Source: Neofusicoccum parvum
Taxonomy: Eukaryota; Ascomycota; Dothideomycetes; Botryosphaeriales; Botryosphaeriaceae
Length of the DNA stretch: 64,000 nucleotides
NCBI GenBank assembly: GCA_020912385.1
Contig: CP087214.1
Coordinates: 1,922,001 to 1,986,000 of the forward strand
Direction of reading: 5' to 3'
Below, piece after piece: positions 21,371 to 32,221 of this stretch. Under the pieces are notes generated by a model. It did not search any database, was not told the DNA's origin, and saw only the letters and a program-made list of their open reading frames with translations. Numbering within the stretch: the first letter of the stretch is position 1; each line of letters starts with the position of its first letter. A program made the position numbers and the translations under genes.

Positions 21371-23055
21371 ATGGCCGCGTCCGCCAACAGCGACGATGAC
21401 TTCCGCTCGCGCACCCAGCAGAGCCCGCTGGCCTCGCAGCGCGCAAAGCAGCAGGGCAGCGTCCCTCCCAGCGCCCCCAACGGCCGCGGCTTCAGCGGCT
21501 GGTTCCCGCTAGGCTACAAGGAAGGCTTCACTCAATGGGTATGCTCGCCTTCCGGAGCGCCCCTACTTGTCGTCCTGCTTACAGCCGCCAGTGGTCAGGC
21601 CTATCCCCTGCCGTAACCGAGCACAAGGTGCTCTCCTTCGTGCCGTATCTCCAGCAGCCGCCTACCCACACGCAGACTGGCTCTGCCCCGCCCTCCACCT
21701 CCCCCTCCTCGATGGACATCTCGGGCAGCCCGGCCGACGACGCCCATCCCGTTACCACAAACTCCGTCACCGATCCATACGGGCCGCGTAGATGGTACTC
21801 GACACTGGTGCAGCTCTCCGGCAAGGAGCGCGCTCTCAACGAGTTCTCCGTTGAGCGCGTGGGTGAGCAAGTCGAAAACAACCTGGTCATGCTGCACGGC
21901 TACGGCGCCGGACTTGGCTTCTTCTACAAGAACTTTGAGGGCTTGAGCCGTGTGCAAGGCTGGAAGTTGTACGCGTTGGATCTCTTGGGCATGGGTCGCA
22001 GCAGCCGCCCGCCCTTCAGGATCCATGCAAATGACCGCCAGGGCAAGATCACCGAGGCTGAAAACTGGTTCATTGACGCCTTGGAAGAATGGCGCATCAA
22101 GAAGGGCATTGACCGCTTCACGCTGCTCGGCCACAGCCTGGGCGGCTACATGGCTGTTGCCTACGCCCTCAAATACCCCGGCCACCTCAACAAATTGATC
22201 CTGGCAAGCCCGGTTGGCATTCCCGAGGATCCCTACGCCGTGAACTCGGAGATGCCCGAGCCGTCCGACTCCACCATGGCCAGCGAGTTCACACAGGACC
22301 AAGAGAACACAATTGGCGGTTCGAGCGCGTCGGCCGTCGGCAAGGGCGACAACAACAACTTCTTGAACGCACGCTCGAAAGCGGGCCCACAGGAGAACGG
22401 CAAGCCCGCGAGGAAGCCGCTTCCAAAGTGGCTGACCTACCTCTGGGACGCAAACATCAGCCCATTCTCGTTCGTACGATGGTCGGGCCCGATGGGACCA
22501 CGTCTGGTGTCAGGGTGGACCTCGCGCAGGTTCTCGCACCTGCCCTCGGAAGAGTCTCAGGCGCTACATGACTATTCCTACTCTCTCTTTCGCCAGCGTG
22601 GGAGCGGCGAATATGCTCTGGCATACGTCCTTGCCCCCGGGGCCTTTGCTCGCAGCCCTTTGATCCGCAGAATCCAGGGCGTGGGGCGACAGTTCCTGGG
22701 TCCTCACGCTGGGCCCATACCCGACGGTGACGGCGACGGTGCAACAGCCAAAGCAGGCGATGGGCAGAAACGAGAGAACGGCATCCCAGTTGTTTTCATG
22801 TACGGCGAGAACGACTGGATGGACGTTGCTGGCGGGTTTGCAGCAGAACAGAAGATGAAAGAAGAGAAGGAGAAAACCTTGGCTGGCCGGAGCGAAGAGG
22901 AAAAGAAGAACGACAACGGCAGCGCCAAGGTTCTGGTGATTAAGAAGGCCGGCCACCACGTCTACCTGGACGGGTGGGAGCAGTTCAATGAGGTCATGCG
23001 TGAGGAGCTGGCGGATGTGGAGCGAAGAGAAAAAGCCAGACGCGAGGCTAGGTGA
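21371..23055 (+). CDS. Alpha/beta hydrolase, CLD1/ICT1 (ABHD4/5-like) family
   Basis: 543 aa in two exons (21371-21538, 21592-23055; intron 21539-21591). The acceptor after CCGCCAG restores the family motif FTQW|WSGLSPAVTEHKVLSF. Catalytic features: VMLHGYGAGLGFFYKNFEGL (oxyanion side), LDLLGMGRSSRP, the nucleophile elbow LLGHSLGGYMAVAYA, an Asp in MYGENDWMDV, and a His in AGHHVYLDGWEQFN. Yeast Cld1 is a mitochondrial cardiolipin deacylase and Ict1 a lysophosphatidic acid acyltransferase; which activity applies cannot be read here. A low-complexity insertion (about 220-275) and a Lys/Glu-rich segment before the His motif are expansions. The N-terminus is Ser/Gln-rich, possibly a targeting region. 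Confidence 0.88.
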
Positions 23056-23492
23056 TGATTGCTTTTAGGTGTTGGAGGAAGGGGAGCTGGTGTTTGACGG
23101 TGTTTTGTACATAGATGTGTCTTTAATGACGTGTAATAGAGCTACCACTGGCACGGCCTATCTGAAAAAGGAACTCGGTCATTTCCTGGACAGGGCGGGC
23201 ATGTATGAGATGGGGTTGTGGCAGTCCTCTGTCGGGCGAGAAAGGAATTTGTGAAGGGCGGAAACGATGCGGTGGGGCGACCCCGGGAGGTTTTGTACAG
23301 GCCACCGTACCTCGGCGTCCTTTTTCCCATGACCGATCCCGGTTCCGCGCCCCGTTACCGATGTCGCTGGCTGGCGGGGTTGTGGGGTAAGCAGTGACGC
23401 GACGTCTTATCAAAACCACCACTTCGCGCGCCCTTCTAAATTTGCCTCGCCATCCCCCATCACCAAGCATCGGCGTCTATTTACTCGCAGCA
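23056..23492. other. Intergenic / promoter of ThDP enzyme
   Basis: 437 nt between two plus-strand genes. CT-rich segment just before the ThDP gene (about 23430-23470). No other feature. Confidence 0.45.
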
Positions 23493-25732
23493 ATGTAAGC
23501 AGACAGACCCAACCGCACCCCACTAGAACTTTCTTCTGAGCAGCCAGCAGGGTCTACACAGCTTCCTTTGCCTTCTTCGAGGCCATTTGGGAGGCCGGGA
23601 TCACGCATTGCTTTGTGAACCTCGGCTCCGACCATCCCAGCATCATCGAAGCCATTGTCAAGGGCCAGAATGAAAAGAAGGGCAACTTCCCCAAGATTGT
23701 CACCTGTCCGAACGAGGTGCGGAATGCTTGTCGCCGCCAAACGCCGGCATCGCTGATAGCCTGCTGCACAGATGGTGGCTCTCTCCATGGCCGATGGCTA
23801 CGCCCGGTAAGCTTTCGCCTGGCCTCCGATAGGGCCTCGCTGATGCCGATGGCACAGACTCACAAACAAGCCTCAATGCGTCATCGTCCATGTCGATGTT
23901 GGCACCCAAGGTCTCGGTGCTGCTGTCCACAACGCCTCCTGTGGCCGCGCTCCGGTTCTGATTTTTGCTGGCCTCTCGCCCTACACAATTGAGGGTGAGA
24001 TGCGTGGAAGCAGGACTGAGTATATCCATTGGATACAGGACGTCCCCGACCAGAAACAGATCGTCGCCCAGTATTGCCGGTACACCGGTGAGATCAAGAC
24101 GGGTAAAAACGTCAAGGTAAGCTCTAGTTCCAGGTGAGTGGCCGTTTCAACGAGTCTCGCAATAGTTGTTTAAAGATCCACTGCCGCCATTGTGCAATTG
24201 GCGTCCGGATAGACACTTCGAGTTCTCCTGCTGCAAGACTCCGCGAAGCGGCCACGTGCTATCCGCGCTCTGTGGCAAGCTCCTGACGATATCACCTAGC
24301 AAATGGTCAATCGGGCCTTGAGTTTTGCTATGAGTGACCCCAAGGGACCCGTCTATCTCTACGGCGCGAGAGAGGCTATGGAGCAAGACCTGGAACCGTA
24401 CACACTCGACCAGGCATTTTGGAACCCCGTCGAGCCACCGGCGTTATCTTCAAAGGCTGTAAAGACGATAGCCGAGGCTCTCGTCCACGCCGTGGAACCG
24501 CTTGTTGTTACCGGCTACAGCGGCCGAAACCATGCGGCTGTTGGCGAGTTGGTCAAGCTGGCCGACACGGTCCGCGGACTTCGTGTGCTGGATACTGGAG
24601 GCAGTGACATGTGTTTCCCCGCTAAGTACGTCCGACTATCTTCTACGCCCTCATCCTACTGACAACCGCATAGCCACCCCGCCTGGCTCGGTCTCCGCTA
24701 CGGTGTCGACGAGAGCATCAAAACCGCTGATGTTATCCTGGTGCTTGATTGCGACATACCCTGGATCAACACGCAATGCCATCCGAAGGAAGGCGCCAAG
24801 ATATACCACATCGACGCCGACCCGCTGAAGCAGCAGATGCCAGTCTTCTACATCAAAGCCCTTGCAAGGTACAAGGCAGATTCTGAGATTTCTCTTAATC
24901 AGCTGCACTCGTACATCACCTCCACGCCCGAGTTGAGCCAGCAGGTAAAGAGCGCTGGATTCGATGAACGCTGGAACAAGCTGCAAGATGCCTACAAGCA
25001 AAAGCTCACGACGATTGCGAGCCTCGCGAAGCCGGGCGATGACGGATCATACGGAGCGTCCTACCTCGTCAGCCGTGTGCGTGAGGTGTGTCCTCAAGAT
25101 ACCATTTGGGCCATCGAGGCAGTGACGAACACGGCCTTTGTAGCGGATCAAATACAGGCCACAATCCCAGGCAGCTGGATCAACTGCGGTGGTGGCGGTC
25201 TCGGATGGTCCGGCGGTGGCGTAAGTCTTCATTTCCGACGGTCCGTGGCTCTCAACTGACCTGTTCTGTCCTCAAGGCACTTGGAATTAAACTTGCCACG
25301 GATAACGCTGGACAGAGGAAATTTGTCTGCCAGATTGTCGGTGACGGGACTTACCTGTTCTCCGTGCCCGGCAGCGTGTACTGGATCAGCCAGCGCTACA
25401 AAATCCCAATCCTCACCATTGTTCTGAACAACAAAGGATGGAATGCACCACGAAAGTCCCTGCTGCTGGTGCATCCATCTGGAGAGGGATCCAAGGTCAG
25501 CAACGAAGAGCTCAACATCTCGTTCGCACCTACGCCCGACTACTCTGGAATCGCAAAGGCGGCGTCAGGCGGCGAGATCTGGGCGGCGCACGCGAGTACG
25601 GCAGAAGAGCTGGGCCGGCTGTTGCCGGAGGCTGTGAAGAGTGTCATGAGCGGCACATCGGCGGTGCTGGACGCGCACCTGGACGGTCCGCAGGGGAAAT
25701 ACCCGGGAAACAAAGCGACACTGGTGGGCTAA
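23493..25732 (+). CDS. ThDP-dependent enzyme of the acetolactate synthase superfamily
   Basis: 596 aa in seven exons: 23493-23494, 23551-23716, 23772-23806, 23858-24116, 24300-24625, 24674-25220, 25277-25732. The start codon is split: exon 1 gives only AT, and G comes from exon 2 (AT|G GTC TAC), yielding MVYTASFAFFEAIWEAG. The PYR domain carries the catalytic Glu in TCPNE|MVALSMADGYAR (across intron 2). GTQGLGAAVHNASCGRAPVLI is typical of the family. The ThDP-binding motif is GDGTYLFSVPG...VLNNKGWN. Related proteins include acetolactate synthase-like and benzaldehyde lyase-like enzymes; fungal members of this type mostly lack a known substrate, and no FAD-specific feature is obvious. Intron 4 (24117-24299, 183 nt) is far longer than the others. 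Confidence 0.87.
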
Positions 25733-26039
25733 TGCCATCACATGGCGTCGGGATGCCGATAGAGCAGGTTTCGGGCGACTGCAGCAAACGCACAACCATA
25801 AATGAATACACATGCTTGTTCAGTCACGAGAGAATTTGCCCCTCGTGGCCACCCCTTCCAATTGGGGACCCAAGCGCTGACACTTTCAAGAACAGGAGGT
25901 GCTTTCTTTTTGAGTTGCGCCTTCTCTGCTCCCAACACGAACATCAAAACCATCAGCGTTGACGACTGACTGGATTGCAAGTCATATCTCTTGGAGAACA
26001 AGGTAAACAACGATATACTTTCAACAATCTCTCCGCAAA
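25733..26039. other. Intergenic
   Basis: 307 nt between two plus-strand genes. Nothing notable seen. Confidence 0.45.
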
Positions 26040-27149
26040 ATGGCATCACAGGAGCAGCAAGACCAGGATAGTGCGGCTGTGATGTCGGTCGCGCAGACCC
26101 CCCCACAGGCACTGGGTTTCTTCAGCCTCCCAATTGAATTGCGGTTGGACATCTACGAATTCACAATACATTCCACCTCCGAAGATGCCAACCCACAGCC
26201 TTGCAGCCACCCACGAATGCAGCCTCGCGAAAGCTCGCCGCTGGCGGTTGAGAAGGCGGGGCTGGTCAGTGAGCAATTTGGAGACGAATTCGCAACCGTG
26301 TACTACAAATGGAAGACCGTCGCTCTCTTGATGGACTTGGGAGACATGACGTACATCGACTGCACGACGGGCACGCTCTCTGGCGCCACGTTGCCCTTCC
26401 GGAAGGATTACTGTCTCATCCGCCAGCTGGACGTGTCCATATACCTGGACAACAGCCACCCGATGATATGCCAGTGGTGCTACTGGCAGGAAGCAAAGAC
26501 AAGCGAGGCCCGCCCGCTCTTTCAGGACCTCCACCTTGGCACAGAGGAGGACAGCGATGCCCGGACGTGCTCGCAGGCCTCGCTGCCCGCCCTCAAGTCG
26601 CTGCACCTTCGCTTCATCAGCGAGGGCCGCAAGGACCACTACCTGGCGCGAGAGTGGCAGGTCGCTCGCGTCATCAAGGCGTTCGCTCGGGCCATCCCCG
26701 CGCAGGCGGCCATGACCATGTGCTTCATGACCAACCAGCGCCGCCGCAACGCCACGGCCGAGCGGCTCTTCACGCAGGGCCGCGGCACGCGCCAGATCGT
26801 CGAGGCCGTCGGCCGCCCGCTCTGGTTCCAGTGCGACCCGGCGATGAAGTATGGCGGCCGCGTCCAACGCTGGCTCGACGAGGGACTCACGTACCTCGAC
26901 ATCGTCCCGAGGGTGGCGCAGATCCAGTGGGAGCTCCTCCGCGAGAAGGAGTTTGCGGAGAAGGAGCCTCGGGAGCAGCGGGAGAGGATGTTCAGGCGGC
27001 GGCGTGGGAGGGAGTTTGAGATTGTCGTGCTGGAGGTATGGGGTCATGAGACGCTGGAGGATTGGGGGAAGCAGGGACGGGAGTTAACGGGGCGGTTCTT
27101 TGAGGCGATGGACGCGGGTCGTCGGGCTGCGAGAGAGCCTGCGGCTTGA
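26040..27149 (+). CDS. Hypothetical protein with F-box/2EXR-like N-terminus
   Basis: 369 aa, single exon. The N-terminus has GFFSLPIELRLDIYEFTIHS, the LP-x-ELR-x-x-IY signature shared by many fungal F-box-like and 2EXR proteins. SPLAVEKAGLVSEQFGDEFATVYY follows, the position where such proteins have their conserved 'L..VC+q.r.E' stretch. A central LKSLHLRFISEG and the C-terminal Arg/Glu-rich region (REQRERMFRRRRGREFEIV) complete it. No WD or LRR repeats. Possibly a ubiquitin-ligase adaptor or an orphan of a large expanded family; function unknown. Confidence 0.7.
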   Translation: MASQEQQDQDSAAVMSVAQTPPQALGFFSLPIELRLDIYEFTIHSTSEDANPQPCSHPRMQPRESSPLAVEKAGLVSEQFGDEFATVYYKWKTVALLMDLGDMTYIDCTTGTLSGATLPFRKDYCLIRQLDVSIYLDNSHPMICQWCYWQEAKTSEARPLFQDLHLGTEEDSDARTCSQASLPALKSLHLRFISEGRKDHYLAREWQVARVIKAFARAIPAQAAMTMCFMTNQRRRNATAERLFTQGRGTRQIVEAVGRPLWFQCDPAMKYGGRVQRWLDEGLTYLDIVPRVAQIQWELLREKEFAEKEPREQRERMFRRRRGREFEIVVLEVWGHETLEDWGKQGRELTGRFFEAMDAGRRAAREPAA

Positions 27150-27484
27150 GAGGGCTGTGGGTTTGTTCATTGTTTGATGTTCACATGGCTTGGTTAAACC
27201 TGTCACCAACAAGGGAGACAAAGTAGTCGGGGGGATGTTATTGCTACTGAGAGGACTGATAGAGCAGGGTTGTTTCCCCGGCCAGCATGGTGCTGCCAGA
27301 AACACAAAGACACTGTAGGTAGCTTCACTTCTTATTTCTTTGACCTTCATGTTCTTCTCCCGACATGCGCTGACAAAGCCTTCAAATGTCACTGGCTGTT
27401 ATCTCGACCTCGTCCCACCACATCTGAACTTTCTCAATCAAACAGTAACCGCAGTCAGATGTTGAAGCAGTAACAGGATGTGTG
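27150..27484. other. Convergent intergenic region
   Basis: 335 nt between convergent gene ends. No inverted repeat or ORF of note. Confidence 0.4.
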
Positions 27485-28974
27485 TTAGACACCTGATTGT
27501 CTGTGTAGCTCGTGGTATTCCTTCCAGTGGGCCAGGATTGTCTGGTCGAGGTTGTCGTCCGGGCCGTCGGACTCGGCAGCCCTGGAGCGGAAGCCGCCCG
27601 GAAGGGTTTCGACGACGGAGCGGACGTGGATGGGGAATTGGAGGGCCTCGTCGGGGATCTCTGGATGCTCGACGGCGAAGCGGACGGCGCGCGTCAGGTT
27701 CAGCGAGTGCGGCTCGGGCAGCCAGCGAATGATGTCGGCGCCCATGGAGCGCAGCGAGTGGGTCGGCGGCCGGTCGACGAGCGGCTCCCAGGCGGCGGTG
27801 CTGAGGTCGGCCATCGGGACCATGCGGTGGTGGGTCTGGAGCCAGGTGTCGCAGCCGGTGGCGAGGCGCATGGTCCGCTGGATGCTCTTGGTGAAGGTGG
27901 AGCGGATGGCGCCCTCGCTCTTGTCGCCGCGGTGGCGCGTCTCGCCCCTGTAGCCGCGGGCCCAGTTGTGGTAGCCGCAGAACGAGTGCGGCGTCCACCC
28001 GTTGTTGACGAGCCGCATGGCGCCCTCGGGCCGGTGGGCGAGGTTCAGCAGGAAGACGGAGATCTCGCCCATGGTCAGCTCGAGCCCGCCGAGGTCGACC
28101 CACGGCGGCGGTTGGTCCTTCTGCATGCTGTAGCCGATGATGACGTTCCGGTCTACCAGCCTGGCGGTCAGCCTGCGCAGATGCTCCATCCGATACTCGT
28201 GGGCAACCTTCTTGCTGGGCGGCTGGACTGGGGTGTCCTCCGGCTTGCGCTTGAGGCCTCGGAGCCTGGTAGACCTGCGCAGCTCCGAGTTTGCCGGGGG
28301 AGAAGGAGTGCGCGGGGCGGCAGAGATGATTGCCGATGGGGATTTGGCTGACAGTGGGCTCTGCGGGTTTGACACGCGGCTGCGATTGTTCGGCGGGCGG
28401 GCAGAACGGTGCTGCGGAGCCGCGGACGACTCCTGGGGCGGGTCCTCAACAACATGGTCGTCGTGGATAAGGCCAACAAGGCATTGCGCGTGCAGCGTAG
28501 ACGTCCCGGCGTAGTCGGCCCTGATGAGAGCGGCGTCGTCGGCGGCCTGCTGCATCTCGGCGTCGCCATTGACGGCTTCGGCGGGGCTCAGAAGCACTTC
28601 GCGGGGGGCACACGGGCGATGCTGGTACTGGCAGGCGACGCAGGGGAATCCGTCGTCACAGAGGTGAGGTCCGTCGCGGCAGTGATGGCAGGGCAAGAGG
28701 CGCCTGACCTGGGAGAAGATGGGGAACACAACGCGCCAGCTGGGGTCGTCTGGATGGTCCAGGTGGCGGACTACGGTGTCGCCGGTCGCGCAGTTGAAGG
28801 AGATGGAACATTTGCTGGAGAAGGCGACATGCTGACTCCACCGCGGCGGGACAGTGCTGTCTCGGACGACGAAGGCGGCGGGGAAGCTGGGCGGCGCTGG
28901 CTTGGTTCAGGGCAGCATCTCTTGCGATCGGGTGGCCTGCAGGTGGACTTACGGGGCGGAGGCGAAGCGCTCAT
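27485..28974 (-). CDS. Uncharacterised protein with Cys-rich zinc-like cluster
   Basis: 477 aa in two exons. Exon 1 is tiny (28953-28974, ATG plus seven codons), then an intron (28897-28952, GTAAGT...CCAG), and exon 2 runs 27485-28896. Splicing bridges a stop that precedes the long frame and adds about 75 residues (SFPAAFVVRDSTVPPRWS, HVAFSSKCSISFNCATGD). The cluster CHHCRDGPHLCDDGFPC-VAC-x6-C resembles a Zn2Cys6-like or other Zn fold, but its spacing (C-x2-C-x7-C-x5-C-x2-C-x6-C) differs by one from the classic x6 and its basic loop is acidic. A Ser/Pro linker follows, then a basic patch (RRSTRLRGLKRKPED) and a C-terminal domain with GWTPHSFCGYHNWARGYRGE. I recognise no family. Nuclear location is plausible. 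Confidence 0.72.
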
Positions 28975-29154
28975 TGCGGGTGCTCGTGCGGGCGGATTGC
29001 GGCCGGCGGATGAGGGCGAGGAAGGGCGAGGAAGCGCGGGCGGGGCGATGGCGAGCCTGGGGTGCTGCATTGGGATGCTCTCTCTGGCCGCTCTGCCGCG
29101 CCGTCCTCCCCCCTCCCCCCACTCCCACTCCTAACACCAGCCAGCACATCCGCA
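28975..29154. promoter_or_regulatory. Short divergent promoter
   Basis: Only 180 nt separate the start codons of two divergent uncharacterised genes. The plus-side half is a C-rich tract. Confidence 0.4.
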
Positions 29155-31211
29155 ATGCCTCGCGGACCGCCGCCCGACATGCGCCCGCTCAACCCACCGG
29201 GGCCAGCCCTGCGGCCAGCGTCATTCGACTTCCTGGTCTACCTCCCACAGCACCGACAAGGCCTCGCCCGCGTCCTGAACCACGTCCGACGCGTCGCCAA
29301 CCGCTGCCACGGCGCGGGAGGATGTTCCGCCTTCCAGGTTGCTGTCGAGCTCGCCCGGTGCTTGATCGTGGCCTTCGTCTTCAGCGCACAAGGCCCCTCT
29401 CCCGGTGTGGATGCAGCCACCCGCCTCGCTCTGCACTGCTTCGCGCTCGTCGGCATCTATGAGGACGACGGTAAGCAACACACGCCCTTGGTTCTGGCTT
29501 CCTGACTACGTACGTGCAACAGGATCCGCCGGAGCGAGCAACACGACGCCCGATCGGGCGTGCTGGGCGTCGTTCTTCTCGCTGGTGTCGGCCCACCTGC
29601 CCGCACACCCGGACAGCGCCATAGCCTGCGAGCTTCCCGTCACTATGCTTGCCAGAACAGTCCACATCGACTCCGCCAACACCGACGACTTCGAGGGCAT
29701 CTGCGAGCGATTCGCCAACCGTCTACTTGGCACTCTCGCTGAGCGCGTCGGCCGCCAGCCCGCAGTGCTTGCCAGCTCCGTTTTCCACTCCGTTCGCACT
29801 GTCATTTACAAGGCGCCCGACGACGCAGCCAGCTGTGTCCTCGAGGTTTCTAGGTTCTTGGCGCAAAGCCTGCGCGAGCACAACATCGCAGTGCACCCGG
29901 CCAACATCAGCAGAGCCTTCGAGAAGGTGCTGGCCGCCTGTGCCTTCTGGAATGGCATCGTCGTAGGCCGTACTTTTGCCATTGCTTTCATGCAGTACTT
30001 CCTACCCGGCTCTACGGAAGACCCATTGCTACCTGGCCCAGCAGTTCTCACCGTTGGCGCCCTTGCCACTACCAAATTCATCCGCCTTGTCGCTTGGTGT
30101 GCTGTGAGATGGGATGCTGAAGACGCCGACGTAGCAGGCCCTGCCGCCGAGCTCCAGGAACACGGGGAAAGCATTGCCGTCGAACACGTTCTTGACAGCT
30201 TGCTGAAAAGCCAAAACGATGCTCATCCGATTCCCATTGGCGTTCTGGAGACTATCGCCGCCAGAGAGCTTCCGGGTAAGTGTCCGTCATTCCCGCCATG
30301 TGAGCGTTCGTTGACACTCCACAAGATCTGCCCGATCCGTGCCTGACGCAGCAGGAGTACAACCGCGTGCTCTACCGCCGAGAGAGCCATCCCCTTGCTG
30401 TCATTCGTAGCGAGAAATTCGCTGTTAATCTGCTTACCTGTGCTGGAGCCCCGCCTATCAACACAAATCCGCCCGCGTGCCCCCTGACGCCGGCCGAGAT
30501 AATATGCTATTTTCCCCACACTCTAAATGTTCCACAGATCTGGAGATGGGTTGTGGGCCACGGGTGGACAGCGGTAAGCACTTTCTTTTCCGTTTGCTTT
30601 CTAAGCTAAGCTGACGCAAATGCAAGTTCAACATTCCCAAGTTTGTCAACAAAGCCCGTGACCTCAGAGGCATCTGGTCCTTGGAGCACGGCAGCTTTCG
30701 CAATTGGCAGAGGAAGGCCAGTGCCATGTTTCGTAGTAACAAGGATCTGATGCCACTTCGGCACACTCGAAGGCTCGACATCTCCCCCTATGTGCGCGCT
30801 CACTGTAGTTCTTCCAGGGTGATTCGACAAAGGCAAATGGAAGATATGAGTATGTCCAGGCTCATCTTATCCATTAAGCATCACCCTGTAGCCGACGACG
30901 CCGGTTATTTCACCGCCATGGCCAAGTACACCGCGTCTGAGGGCGACTTGGGCGCCAAGATACTGGTGAGGCACATCTCCCATGAAGGGTGTAAAGAAGA
31001 TGCCCAAGGCGATGGCGCAGAACCTCAGAACAACAGCGAAGGTGATAATGCTGATGATCATGAGGAGGCAAAAGATGACAACGAGAACGAAGAGGAGGCG
31101 ACGGAGGACACAGGAGATGACGAAAGCGACATAAAAGGGCAGGAAAGCGCGTGGGAGGACGAAGAGCTAGAGTTTGCAAGCAACCTGGATTGTTTCTTGG
31201 ATGACTTTTGA
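29155..31211 (+). CDS. Uncharacterised 633-aa protein with acidic C-terminus
   Basis: Four exons (29155-29470, 29523-30275, 30326-30573, 30627-31211) with canonical introns of 50-53 nt; the frame closes to 633 aa. Helical, Ala/Leu-rich segments dominate the first half (ARVLNHVRRVANRCHG, AFQVAVELARCLIVAFVF, RFLAQSLREHNIAVHP, ISRAFEKVLAACAFWNGIVV). Exon 3 carries a Pro-rich region with YFPHTLNVPQIWRWVVGHGW. The final exon has FVNKARDLRGIWSLEHGSFRNW and ends in a long Asp/Glu run (EEATEDTGDDESDIK) before FLDDF. No signal peptide, and no motif I can assign. The clean splice pattern and sustained frame argue for a real gene. Confidence 0.65.
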
Positions 31212-32221
31212 TGCCGATCAAAGCTCTTCATGATCAGGCCCGGGGAACACACAGTAACGACGACGAAGCTCTTAGCCGCAGAGGCACTGGTCTAAGTGGA
31301 GCGGAATTTTGCGGGCACGTGTTTTGGAAAAAGGGCCGAGTATGGTCTGAAATAAAATATTGATATGCATGTTGCTCTGTGCCATTGAGCTTTGTAGGTG
31401 TGTTCCTATCTTGTATAAAGCCAACATCGTGTGATAGATGTCAGTAAGAAATGAGTGAGCAGAAGAGACTTATAACGAAGTGACAAAGGCTTAAGCGCTT
31501 TGACAGTGAGACACTGGGCTGCCGCGCGGTGCTCTGCAGGACAGCGTCAATGCGGCAGAGCGAGTCCAAACCAGGCGTATAGATGCCTTCCCACTGAGGT
31601 TCTATGCGGAAGATGGCGGCTCCAAACGCTTGCGTGTTTCGCGGACGGTCATGCGCTCTCAGATGGGACGGCCTGTGATCTACGCAGTGAATGTTTGTCT
31701 GAACGTGGACGGCCGGGAGGGAGGATGAAAGCGGATTAGGAAGGCCCAGTGACAGACACGCGTCCGCTTCCATCACCACAGGCGGCGGTCGCAAGAACTG
31801 ATGGAGGTCGCCAACGCGCCGGCTTATTTTGCTCCCCCCGCCGTTCATCCGCCAACCTTTTCTCTCTCTCCCTCTCCCTCCCTCTCCACTATTTCTTTGA
31901 GCCCGCCTTGGCTATCCATTCGCTTGTCCTTTAAGGCTCGGTTATTGCCTTCGTTTCTTTCATTTTCGCGGCTTGGATCGGACAATTCCATTGTCTGGAC
32001 ACACAACCACCGTCACTACATCGTAAGTAAAGGAGCCGGCTTCACAATGCAGCGAACAATGCCGTTGTCCGGCGAATCTCACCCTCATATATACCACGGC
32101 GAATGTCGCTCCCTGGACCAGCATTGCAGAGCATCCAGGCGCAGAGCACCCAAGAGCAGAGCAGAAACCTACACCCTGACAGTCTACAGACTTCCACTCG
32201 CTTCACACATTCGTTGCCAAG
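31212..32221. other. Intergenic, with CT-rich promoter
   Basis: 1.0 kb upstream of the polysaccharide synthase. A strong CT tract (about 31858-31895) is followed by a TC-rich stretch, typical of active fungal promoters. ORFs here are shadows. Confidence 0.5.
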
